DNA of 64,000 nt from Streptomyces sp. SAT1. GTDB taxonomy: Bacteria > Actinomycetota > Actinomycetes > Streptomycetales > Streptomycetaceae. The position numbers and the translations under genes were made by a program. The stretch lies in the NCBI RefSeq assembly GCF_001654495.1, contig NZ_CP015849.1:5497001-5561000 (forward strand), given 5' to 3'. Each line of letters opens with the position of its first letter. Position 1 is the first letter of the stretch. The notes under the pieces were generated by a model, which worked only from the letters and a program-made list of their open reading frames with translations, searched no databases and had not been told where the DNA came from. Below, in pieces: positions 8,160-15,617 of this stretch.

Positions 8160-10363
8160 CCGGGCCGGAGCCCGCCGCCGTGCCCGGTCGGCGGCAGGGC
8201 GGGCGACCACCCGGGACGACGCCGCAGCCCCCGGGCGCCTCCGCCGACGTACCGGACGTCGTCGATGTACCGGATGCCGTCGACGTACCGGACGCCATGG
8301 ACGACGCAGACGCCACCGCCTCACCCCCACACCGAGGAACCGCCGTGCACGCCACCCCCACCGTCCCCCACCAGACGGGCGCTCTGCCCGCCCACCGGTC
8401 ACCGGACCCGCGTCCGTCCCCGGCCGACCCGCTCGACCACCCCGACCCGCACACGGCCGCCCAGATCGCCGGCGTCGAGAACCTGCTGCGCTGCTGGGTC
8501 CGCGAGACCGGCGTCCAGGACCCCGGCGGCACCCTCCGCGTCCCCCTGCCGAGCAGCGGAACGGTCCTCCTGGTACCGGTCCGCCACTGGTCGCCGACGG
8601 GCTGGCACCGCTTCGGCCCGCCGCGCCTGGCCGGTGCCCCGGCGACCGCCCCACCGGCGGACGCCGTCACGGTCGCCGCGCTGCTCGCCCGCGAAGCCGC
8701 GGTCCCGGCCGCCGACAGCGACGGCACCAGCGGCTCCGGGCCCCGCGGCGGAACCGAACCCCGCGGCGGCTCCGGCCCGGCGGACGCCATGGCCGGTGCC
8801 GACGCGGTCGACCTGGTGGCGCGCGTCGCCGACTCCGTCCGGCGCACCGCGCTCTTCCTCGCCGACCGCCGCGCGGACCCGGCCGACCGCCCCGACCTCT
8901 TCCTCTCCGCCGAGCAGGCCCTCCTGCTCGGACATCCGCTGCACCCGGCGCCCAAGAGCCGCGAGGGCCTGTCGGAGGCCGAGGCACGGCCGTACTCGCC
9001 CGAGTCCCGCGGCGCCTTCCCGCTGCACTGGATGGCCGTCGCCCCCGCCGTGCTCGCCACCGACTCCGCGTGGACCGAGGGCGGCCGCCGCGTTACGGCC
9101 GACCGGGTCACGGCCCGGCTCGCGGGCCCGGGACTGCCCCTGCCCGAGGGGTACGCGGCGCTGCCGCTGCACCCGTGGCAGGCGCGCGAGGTGCGGCACC
9201 GCCCCGGCACGGCCGCTCTCCTCGACGCGGGACTGCTGCGCGACCTCGGACCGCACGGCCCGTCCTGGCACCCGACCTCCTCCGTACGCACCGTCCACCG
9301 CGGCGGCGCGCCCGCCATGCTCAAACTGTCCCTCGCCCTGCGCATCACCAACTCGCGCCGGGAGAACCTCCGCAAGGAACTCCACCGCGGAGTGGAGGTG
9401 CACCGGCTGCTGCGGGCCGGGCTCGCCGCGCGGTGGCGGACCGCCCACCCCGGCTTCGACATCGTGCGCGATCCGGCCTGGCTGGCCGTCGACGGCCAGG
9501 ACGGCGCCCCCGTGCCCGGCCTCGACGTGATGATCCGGCACAACCCGTTCGCCCCGGCGGACGACGTCTCCTGCGTCGCCGGACTGGTCGCTCCCCGGCC
9601 GAGCCCCGACGGCGTGCCCTTCAGCCGGGCAGACGGCGCACCCGCACCGTACGGCCCGGCCGGAAGCACGGCGTACGACTCGACCGCGAGCGCGGCGGGC
9701 GACCCGGACGGCGGCCGTGCCCGGACGGACAGCGGCCGGATGACGCGCTCCCGCCTCGCGGAGATCGTCGCGCGGCTCGCCGCCCGCAGCGGCCGGCCGG
9801 TGGGGGCCGTCGCCGCCGAGTGGTTCCTGCGCTACCTCGAACAGGTGATCCGTCCCGTGCTGTGGCTGGACGGCGAGGCGGGCATCGCCCTGGAGGCGCA
9901 CCAGCAGAACACCCTGGTCCTGCTGGACCCGGAGGGCTGGCCGGCGGGCGGCCGCTACCGCGACAACCAGGGGTACTACTTCCGGGCCTCCCGGCACGCG
10001 GAACTCGACGCGGCGCTGCCCGGGATCGGCACCCGCAGCGACACCTTCGTCCCCGACGAGGTCGCCGACGAGCGCTTCGCGTACTACCTCGCCCTCAACA
10101 ACGTGTGCGGCCTCATCGGCGCCCTCGGCTCCCAGCGGCTCGCCGACGAACGGCTGCTGCTGGCCGCCTTCCGCCGCTTCCTGGCCACCGCGGCGGGAGG
10201 GCCCGGACGCCTGCGCTCCACGCTGCCCGCCCGTCTGCTCGACGCGCCGGTGCTGCGCTGCAAGGCCAACCTGCTGACCCGGCTGCACGGCCTGGACGAA
10301 CTGGCCGGTCCGGTCGACACCCAGTCCGTCTACGTCACCGTCGCCAACCCCCTCCACTCCTGA
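8156..10363 (+). CDS. IucA/IucC-family NRPS-independent siderophore synthetase
   Basis: An NIS synthetase joins a carboxylate, usually citrate or a derivative, to an amine or hydroxylamine through an acyl-adenylate. Family motifs are present: GHPLHPAPKSREG (nucleotide-binding), LPLHPWQ, TSSVRT, KLSLALRITNSRRENLRKEL and EAHQQNTLV. At 735 residues it is longer than the usual 580–620. About 95 residues of Asp/Val/Pro-rich N-terminal tail and a Gly/Ala/Ser-rich insert (about 480–525) explain the difference. Later Met or Val codons in the tail are alternative starts. The ATGA overlap with the aminotransferase and the acyltransferase downstream make a three-gene operon. Only one synthetase is present. 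Confidence 0.92.
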   Translation: MTGPEPAAVPGRRQGGRPPGTTPQPPGASADVPDVVDVPDAVDVPDAMDDADATASPPHRGTAVHATPTVPHQTGALPAHRSPDPRPSPADPLDHPDPHTAAQIAGVENLLRCWVRETGVQDPGGTLRVPLPSSGTVLLVPVRHWSPTGWHRFGPPRLAGAPATAPPADAVTVAALLAREAAVPAADSDGTSGSGPRGGTEPRGGSGPADAMAGADAVDLVARVADSVRRTALFLADRRADPADRPDLFLSAEQALLLGHPLHPAPKSREGLSEAEARPYSPESRGAFPLHWMAVAPAVLATDSAWTEGGRRVTADRVTARLAGPGLPLPEGYAALPLHPWQAREVRHRPGTAALLDAGLLRDLGPHGPSWHPTSSVRTVHRGGAPAMLKLSLALRITNSRRENLRKELHRGVEVHRLLRAGLAARWRTAHPGFDIVRDPAWLAVDGQDGAPVPGLDVMIRHNPFAPADDVSCVAGLVAPRPSPDGVPFSRADGAPAPYGPAGSTAYDSTASAAGDPDGGRARTDSGRMTRSRLAEIVARLAARSGRPVGAVAAEWFLRYLEQVIRPVLWLDGEAGIALEAHQQNTLVLLDPEGWPAGGRYRDNQGYYFRASRHAELDAALPGIGTRSDTFVPDEVADERFAYYLALNNVCGLIGALGSQRLADERLLLAAFRRFLATAAGGPGRLRSTLPARLLDAPVLRCKANLLTRLHGLDELAGPVDTQSVYVTVANPLHS

Positions 10364-10364
10364 C

Positions 10365-10399
10365 GCCCTGATGCCCTGATGCCCTGATGCCCTGATGCC
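10365..10399. repeat. Four tandem copies of GCCCTGAT
   Basis: Directly after the TGA of the synthetase gene, the 8-base unit GCCCTGAT is repeated four times (10365–10396), followed by GCC. Each unit carries a TGA, so together they place stops in several frames. This is probably slippage expansion in the short spacer before the acyltransferase gene. Confidence 0.9.
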
Positions 10400-10458
10400 G
10401 TGACGCTCCGGCCCCCGGCCGCTCCCGAGTGCCACGGATCCCTCCGAGAGGACCGCCC

Positions 10459-11208
10459 ATGCCGTCCGCCGACACCGGCACCGCCCCGAGCCCCGCCCCC
10501 GACCGGGCCCCCGCCGCGGCTGCGCCCGCCGAGGCGGGCGGCGACGGTGAGGACACGCTCGACCTGCGGCTGCCCGAGGAGTTCGTCGCGCTCTTCGCGG
10601 ACCCGGCCGGGACCGCTCCCGCCGCCACCGGCCCGGCCGACCTCCTGGACGGTGTGGGCGACTGGGGCCCCGTCGACACCCCGGTGGGGACCTTCCGCCT
10701 GGTGCCCGTCCGGATCGAACGGGACCTGCCGGTCGTCAGCCGCTGGATGAACGACCCCGCGGTCGACGCGTTCTGGCAGCTCGCCGGGCCACCGAGCGCG
10801 ACCGAGGAACACCTGTGCGCACAGGTGGACGGCGACGGACGCAGCGTCCCCTGCATCGGCCTGCTGGACGGCATGCCGATGAGCTACTGGGAGATCTACC
10901 GGGCCGATCTCGACCCGCTGGCCCGCCACTACTGCGCACGCCCGCACGACACGGGCCTCCACCTCCTCATCGGCGCCGCCGCCGACCGGGGCCGGGGGAC
11001 CGGCGGCGCGCTGCTGCGGGCCGTGGCCGCACTGGTCCTCGCGCGGCGCCCGGCCTGCGCCCGCGTCGTCGCCGAACCCGACCTGCGCAACGCACCCTCG
11101 GTGGCGGCCTTCCTGCGCGCGGGATTCCGGCAGGCGGCCGAGGTGGAGCTGCCCGGCAAGCGGGCCGCCCTGATGGTGCGGGACCGGTTCCCGCAGCGGC
11201 CGCGATGA
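10459..11208 (+). CDS. Siderophore N-acyltransferase, GNAT (AlcB/IucB-type)
   Basis: A 249-residue protein whose last 180 residues match the Acetyltransf_8 branch of GNAT enzymes, which acylate a (hydroxy)amine in siderophore building blocks. Seen are VRIERDLPVVSRWMNDP, YWEIYRA and the acyl-CoA loop segment DRGRGTGGALLRAV, then CARVVAEPDLRN and a GFR segment. The first 60 residues are Ala/Pro-rich. ATG at 10459 is chosen because GAGAGGA sits 6 bases upstream; an in-frame ATG 30 bases earlier lacks such a site. It is the last gene of the siderophore operon, 95 bases after the synthetase. No diaminobutyrate decarboxylase, monooxygenase, receptor or exporter accompanies these three genes. Confidence 0.85.
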   Translation: MPSADTGTAPSPAPDRAPAAAAPAEAGGDGEDTLDLRLPEEFVALFADPAGTAPAATGPADLLDGVGDWGPVDTPVGTFRLVPVRIERDLPVVSRWMNDPAVDAFWQLAGPPSATEEHLCAQVDGDGRSVPCIGLLDGMPMSYWEIYRADLDPLARHYCARPHDTGLHLLIGAAADRGRGTGGALLRAVAALVLARRPACARVVAEPDLRNAPSVAAFLRAGFRQAAEVELPGKRAALMVRDRFPQRPR

Positions 11209-11263
11209 CCGCGGACCGCCGCCGGTGTCCGGCTTCGGGGCACCGGTTGTCAGTGCCGCCCCG

Positions 11264-11269
11264 TAGGGT
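11264..11269 (+). promoter_or_regulatory. -10 element TAGGGT, probable leaderless transcript of helicase gene
   Basis: TAGGGT ends 9 bases before the ATG at 11279, and no purine-rich ribosome site lies between. In Streptomyces this layout usually means transcription starts at or next to the start codon. No convincing -35 at the standard distance. Confidence 0.5.
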
Positions 11270-11278
11270 GGTCGCGCT

Positions 11279-13270
11279 ATGACGAAGCCCTCACTCCCCG
11301 AACTCCTGCATGCCGCCGTCGCAGCCGTCGGCGGTACGGAGCGCCCCGGCCAGGTGACCATGGCCCAAGCCGTCGGCGACGCGATCGACGACGGCTCACA
11401 CCTGCTGGTCCAGGCCGGCACCGGCACCGGCAAGTCCCTCGGCTACCTCGTGCCCGCGCTCGCGCACGGGGAGCGGGTCGTGGTGGCGACGGCCACCCTC
11501 GCCCTCCAGCGCCAGCTGGTCGAGCGCGACCTGCCGCGCACGGTGGACGCGCTGCACCCGCTGCTGCGCCGCCGCCCGGACTTCGCGATGCTCAAGGGCC
11601 GGTCGAACTACCTGTGCCTGCACCGGCTGCACGAGGGCGTCCCGCAGGACGAGGAGGAGGGCCTGTTCGACCAGTTCGAGGCGGCGGCGCCCACCAGCAA
11701 GCTGGGACAGGACCTGCTGCGGCTGCGCGACTGGTCGGACGAGACGGAGTCAGGGGACCGCGACGACCTCACCCCGGGCGTGTCGGACCGGGCCTGGGCT
11801 CAGGTGTCGGTCTCCTCCCGGGAGTGCCTGGGCGCCTCGAAGTGCGCCTACGGGGCGGAGTGCTTCGCCGAGACGGCCCGCGAGCGCGCCAAGCTGGCCG
11901 AGGTCGTCGTCACCAACCACGCACTGCTCGCGATCGACGCCATCGAGGGCGCGCCGGTCCTGCCGCAGCACGAGGTCCTGATCGTCGACGAGGCCCACGA
12001 ACTGGTCTCCCGGGTGACCGGTGTGGCCACCGGCGAGCTGACGCCCGGCCAGGTCAACCGCGCGGTGCGCCGCGCCGCGAAGCTGGTCGACGAGAAGACG
12101 GCCGACCAGCTCCAGACCGCCGCCGAGGGCTTCGAGCGGCTGATGGAGCTGGCCCTGCCCGGCCGCCTGGAGGAGATCCCGGAGGACCTCGGCTACGCGC
12201 TGCTGGCCCTGCGGGACGCGGCGCGCAATGTCATCTCGGGGATCGGCGCGACCCGCGACAAGTCGGTCCAGGACGAGGACGCCGTCCGCAAGCAGGCCCT
12301 GGCCTCCGTGGAATCCGTGCACGACGTGGCCGAGCGGATCACCAACGGCTCCGAGTGGGACGTCGTCTGGTACGAGCGCCACGACCGCTTCGGCGCCTCG
12401 CTGCGGGTGGCCCCCATGTCGGTGTCGGGCCTGCTGCGGGAGAAGCTCTTCACGGACCGCTCCGTGGTGCTCACCTCGGCGACGCTGAAGCTGGGCGGCG
12501 ACTTCAACGGCGTCGGGGCGTCACTGGGCCTGGCCCCGGAGGGCACGGAGGGCGAGGACGTGCCGCAGTGGAAGGGCGTGGACGTCGGTTCCCCCTTCGA
12601 CTACCGCAGGCAGGGCATCCTGTACGTCGCCAAGCACCTGGCGCGGCCCGCGCGCGACGGCGACCGCACGGACATGCTCGACGAGCTGACGGAGCTGATC
12701 CAGGCGGCGGGTGGCCGGACACTGGGCCTGTTCTCCTCGATGCGGGCCGCCCAGCTCGCCGCCGAGGAGCTGCGCTCGCGCGTGCCGGAGTTCCCGATCC
12801 TGCTCCAGGGCGAGGAGACCCTGGGCGAGCTGATCAAGAACTTCTCGGCCGATCCGCAAATGTGCCTGTTCGGCACCCTCTCGCTCTGGCAGGGCGTCGA
12901 CGTCCCGGGCGCCAGTTGCCAGCTGGTCGTGATGGACAAGATCCCCTTCCCGCGTCCCGACGATCCGTTGATGAGCGCGCGGCAGAAGGCGGTCGAGGAG
13001 GCCGGGGGCAACGGCTTCATGGCGGTCGCGGCGACGCACGCGGCCCTGCTGATGGCCCAGGGCGCCGGGCGTCTGGTCCGCGCCTCCGGGGACCGGGGCG
13101 TGGTCGCCGTACTGGATCCGCGGCTGGCGACCGCGCGCTACGGCAGCTATCTGAAGGCGTCGCTGCCGGACTTCTGGTACACCACCGACCGCAACCAGGT
13201 GCGCAAGTCGCTCACGGCCATCGACGTGGCGGCGAAGGCCGCGGAGACGGAGCGGGCCGCGGACGAGTGA
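11279..13270 (+). CDS. dinG: DinG/XPD-type ATP-dependent DNA helicase with Fe–S cluster
   Basis: A 663-residue superfamily 2 helicase. Walker A is AGTGTGKS (46–53) and the DEAH box is VDEAHE (Asp237). Four cysteines, C113, C183, C189 and C195, are spaced as in the XPD/DinG iron–sulfur domain between motifs I and II. C-terminal helicase motifs include SLWQGVDVPG and the arginine-finger segment QGAGRLVR. It probably unwinds 5'-tailed or structured DNA in repair. It is transcribed toward lexA, and hairpins at 13276–13303 separate the two. I saw no LexA box in its upstream region, so SOS control is not shown. Confidence 0.9.
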   Translation: MTKPSLPELLHAAVAAVGGTERPGQVTMAQAVGDAIDDGSHLLVQAGTGTGKSLGYLVPALAHGERVVVATATLALQRQLVERDLPRTVDALHPLLRRRPDFAMLKGRSNYLCLHRLHEGVPQDEEEGLFDQFEAAAPTSKLGQDLLRLRDWSDETESGDRDDLTPGVSDRAWAQVSVSSRECLGASKCAYGAECFAETARERAKLAEVVVTNHALLAIDAIEGAPVLPQHEVLIVDEAHELVSRVTGVATGELTPGQVNRAVRRAAKLVDEKTADQLQTAAEGFERLMELALPGRLEEIPEDLGYALLALRDAARNVISGIGATRDKSVQDEDAVRKQALASVESVHDVAERITNGSEWDVVWYERHDRFGASLRVAPMSVSGLLREKLFTDRSVVLTSATLKLGGDFNGVGASLGLAPEGTEGEDVPQWKGVDVGSPFDYRRQGILYVAKHLARPARDGDRTDMLDELTELIQAAGGRTLGLFSSMRAAQLAAEELRSRVPEFPILLQGEETLGELIKNFSADPQMCLFGTLSLWQGVDVPGASCQLVVMDKIPFPRPDDPLMSARQKAVEEAGGNGFMAVAATHAALLMAQGAGRLVRASGDRGVVAVLDPRLATARYGSYLKASLPDFWYTTDRNQVRKSLTAIDVAAKAAETERAADE

Positions 13271-13275
13271 TCCGG

Positions 13276-13303
13276 GGCCGGAGGCCCGGCCGGGCCTCCG
13301 GCC
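13276..13303 (+). terminator. Perfect palindromic hairpin after helicase gene
   Basis: GGCCGGAGGCCCGG is followed at once by its exact reverse complement (14 + 14 bases), 6 bases after the TGA of the helicase gene. It is a likely terminator for the plus strand. Confidence 0.75.
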
Positions 13304-13336
13304 GGTGCCGTTCCACGCGTTCCACGCGTGAGCGGC

Positions 13337-13374
13337 GCGCGGGCGGGTGGTGCCTGCGCGGGCGGGTGGTGCCT
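13337..13374. repeat. Tandem 19-bp direct repeat (two copies)
   Basis: GCGCGGGCGGGTGGTGCCT occurs at 13337–13355 and again at 13356–13374 without change. A smaller repeat, TTCCACGCG twice, lies just before it. It sits in the non-coding gap between helicase gene and lexA. Confidence 0.9.
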
Positions 13375-13456
13375 GTACGGACGGCTCATGTGAGCATGCC
13401 CAGCCGCTCGTCCGTGCGGGCGGCGCCGCGTCCCGTGCCCGTGGCAGGGCAGCACG

Positions 13457-13490
13457 GGGCCCCGGAACCGGCGCAGAGGTTCCGGGGCCC
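13457..13490 (-). terminator. Hairpin downstream of lexA
   Basis: A 13-bp perfect stem (GGGCCCCGGAACC at 13457–13469 with its complement at 13478–13490) has an 8-base loop. It lies 38 bases past the lexA stop on the minus strand. Confidence 0.75.
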
Positions 13491-13528
13491 GGTCAGGGGG
13501 CGGGGGGTGAGCCCGCCCGGCGGCGGTC

Positions 13529-14308
13529 TCAGACGCGCCGCAGCACCGCGACCACCTTGCCGAGGATGGTCGCGTCGTCACCGGGGATCGGCTCGTACGC
13601 GGCGTTGTGCGGCAGCAGCCACACATGGCCGTCCTCGCGCTTGAAGCGCTTGACGGTGGCCTCCCCGTCGATCATGGCGGCCACGATGTCGCCGTTCTCG
13701 GCGACCTGCTGGCGGCGGACCGTCACCCAGTCGCCGTCGCAGATCGCGGCCTCGATCATCGAGTCGCCGACGACCTTGAGGACGAACAGCTCACCGTCGC
13801 CGACCAGCTGCCGGGGCAGCGGGAAGACGTCCTCGACGGACTCCTCGGCGAGGATCGGGCCACCGGCCGCGATCCGCCCGACGAGCGGGACGTACGACGC
13901 GGCCGGCTTGCCCACGGTGTCCGTGGGCTGCAGCGTGGCCGCCTGGTCGGATCCGCGGACCTCGTACGCGCGCGGGCGGTGCGGGTCGCGCCGCAGGAAG
14001 CCCTTGCGCTCCAGGGCCATCAGCTGATGCGCCACCGAGGAGGTGCTGGACAGCCCCACGGCCTGGCCGATCTCCCGCATGGACGGCGGGTAGCCGCGCC
14101 GCTGCACGGAGTCCCTGATGACTTCGATCACCCGGCGCTGCCGCTCGGTGAGTCCCGAACTGTCCGCCCTGATGCCTGGAGGTCGGCCGGGCAGAGAGCG
14201 CTTGTGTGCCTCGGGATTCGCGGCTTCGTTCATCGCATGCACCGGCTCGAGTCGGCCCTGGGAGCGGTCCTGGGCGGTGATGGTGGCACTGTCTGCGGTG
14301 GTGGTCAC
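13529..14308 (-). CDS. lexA: SOS repressor LexA
   Basis: A 259-residue repressor and self-cleaving protease. The winged helix is at about 53–117 (LTERQRRVIEVIRDSV and SMREIGQAVGLSSTSSVAHQ). The latent protease shows the cleavage bond Ala148–Gly149 in RIAAGGP, nucleophile Ser183 in VGDSMIEA and Lys220 in EATVKRF. The N terminus is about 45 residues longer than E. coli LexA, as usual in Streptomyces. GTG at 14308 is chosen because GAGAGGGG lies 5 bases upstream. A perfect actinobacterial LexA box at 14369–14382 shows autoregulation. It is divergent from nrdR across 590 bases. Confidence 0.96.
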   Translation of the reverse strand: MTTTADSATITAQDRSQGRLEPVHAMNEAANPEAHKRSLPGRPPGIRADSSGLTERQRRVIEVIRDSVQRRGYPPSMREIGQAVGLSSTSSVAHQLMALERKGFLRRDPHRPRAYEVRGSDQAATLQPTDTVGKPAASYVPLVGRIAAGGPILAEESVEDVFPLPRQLVGDGELFVLKVVGDSMIEAAICDGDWVTVRRQQVAENGDIVAAMIDGEATVKRFKREDGHVWLLPHNAAYEPIPGDDATILGKVVAVLRRV

Positions 14309-14368
14309 GTCGGCCCCTCTCGATGGTCTCCCTCCGGCACAACGGTAGTTGCTTTCGAAAGGTTGCGC

Positions 14369-14382
14369 CAAACACACGTTCG
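14369..14382 (-). promoter_or_regulatory. LexA-binding site (SOS box) of lexA
   Basis: On the minus strand the sequence is CGAACGTGTGTTTG, an exact match to the actinobacterial LexA consensus CGAACRNRYGTTYG. It lies about 60 bases before the lexA GTG, where it would block the lexA promoter. Confidence 0.9.
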
Positions 14383-14742
14383 AGTGAAAAAACGAGGATG
14401 GCGTGACTTGATCATGTGTGTCGGTGTATGGGTGGCGCGGTGTCCGGCGGACAAAAGGGCCTATTGCTGTACTCTTCACCGCCGGGGCGCGACCCGGTGC
14501 GGTCGCGGCCCCAGTCTGCCACCGGGGGCCCGCGGACAGGGTGCCGAGCCCTCTTCCGCCCGGGAGTCCCACGCGTCCTCCGTGCGGCGTTCACGGTATC
14601 TCCGTACCCGCGCGCGCGGGTACGGGCGGGCGCCGGAGTGTCCCGTTCCGCGTGTGCGGACGTACGGTGCGTGACCGTGCCCCGGCGGCGCCCCCGTGGC
14701 GGCCGTGCGACACGCGCGGATTTCGCAGCCCGTACGGGCCGA

Positions 14743-14789
14743 TCCCTACATCTAGTGGTTGGATAGCTACAGCAGCCCAGAAGTTGTGG
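14743..14789 (+). promoter_or_regulatory. Two NrdR boxes upstream of nrdR–nrdJ
   Basis: TCCCTACATCTAGTGG (14743–14758) fits the NrdR consensus (acaCwAtATaTwGtgt) at about 12 of 16 positions. AGCCCAGAAGTTGTGG (14774–14789) fits more weakly. The boxes start 31 bases apart, three helix turns, the arrangement known for NrdR-controlled reductase operons. They would let NrdR with bound dATP repress its own operon. Confidence 0.8.
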
Positions 14790-14898
14790 TGCCCCGGGTC
14801 TTGGACCCTCTCGTCATCGCCTATGCTGGGGGCTGCTTCGGCGGGGCCCATGAGGCCCGGCGAGGCCATCGAGTCTGCTGTGAGGAGGGTTGGAGCCC

Positions 14899-15453
14899 AT
14901 GCACTGCCCCTTCTGCAGGCACCCCGACAGCCGTGTGGTCGACAGCCGTACGACGGACGACGGCACGTCGATCCGCAGGCGCCGCCAGTGCCCCGACTGC
15001 TCTCGCCGGTTCACGACCGTCGAGACGTGCTCGCTCATGGTGGTCAAGCGGTCGGGGGTCACCGAACCCTTCAGCCGCACCAAGGTGATCAACGGCGTGC
15101 GCAAGGCGTGCCAGGGCCGCCCGGTCACCGAGGACGCGCTGGCCCAGCTCGGCCAGCGGGTGGAGGAGGCGATCCGGGCCAGCGGGAGCGCCGAGGTGGC
15201 CGCCCACGAGGTGGGGCTCGCCATACTCGGCCCCTTGCGGGACCTCGATCTCGTCGCCTACCTGCGGTTCGCGTCCGTGTACCGGGCGTTCGACTCGCTG
15301 GACGACTTCGAGTCGGCCATCGCGGAACTGAGGGAAGACGCGCGACCCCCCGGCGCGGAGGACGGCGACAGCGCCGTCACGGGGGGCCAGGAAGACGATC
15401 GCGGGCGCGGCGGGACGGCTGAGGTCCCCCTGCCCGCGCGCGCCGCCGACTGA
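14899..15453 (+). CDS. nrdR: Ribonucleotide reductase repressor NrdR
   Basis: A 184-residue nucleotide-sensing repressor of ribonucleotide reductase genes. The zinc ribbon has Cys3, Cys6, Cys31 and Cys34 (CPFC and CPDC) and binds DNA. The ATP-cone (about 47–137) follows, beginning VVKRSGVTEPFSRTKV. A charged C-terminal tail of about 45 residues is typical of Streptomyces. ATG at 14899 has GAGGAGGG 9 bases upstream; an in-frame TTG three codons earlier lacks good spacing. The gene is followed after 164 bases by nrdJ in the same direction, and the pair is presumably co-transcribed. Confidence 0.96.
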   Translation: MHCPFCRHPDSRVVDSRTTDDGTSIRRRRQCPDCSRRFTTVETCSLMVVKRSGVTEPFSRTKVINGVRKACQGRPVTEDALAQLGQRVEEAIRASGSAEVAAHEVGLAILGPLRDLDLVAYLRFASVYRAFDSLDDFESAIAELREDARPPGAEDGDSAVTGGQEDDRGRGGTAEVPLPARAAD

Positions 15454-15617
15454 TCGGCGGGCCCGGTCCGGACCGCGTGTCCGGACCCGGCCGGGCGGCG
15501 GCGAGGAAGACGGCTGCGGGCGGCGGCGACAGACGTGCCCGCAGCACCAGACAGAACACCGTGTCTCGGAACATTCGGGGCACTTCTGGGCGTTTTCGCC
15601 CGTATCAGGGAGGCGGC

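Larger units (their letters stand above)
14309..14898. other. Divergent lexA–nrdR promoter region
   Basis: The 590 bases hold the lexA SOS box near the left end and the two NrdR boxes near the right end. A plausible nrdR promoter is TTGGAC (14801–14806) with TATGCT (14822–14827), although its 15-base spacing is short. Open frames here (for example 14418 onward) have no ribosome sites or recognisable product and look non-coding. Confidence 0.7.

Noticed and set aside
14418..15422. Plus-strand frame overlapping the lexA–nrdR gap and nrdR
   Set aside because: Its early part is low-complexity and its later part is nrdR in the wrong frame; no ribosome site at the start.
15454..15617. B12 riboswitch before nrdJ
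   Set aside because: The gap is only 164 bases and lacks the conserved cobalamin-box sequence; in Streptomyces that riboswitch is known before the class I reductase genes.
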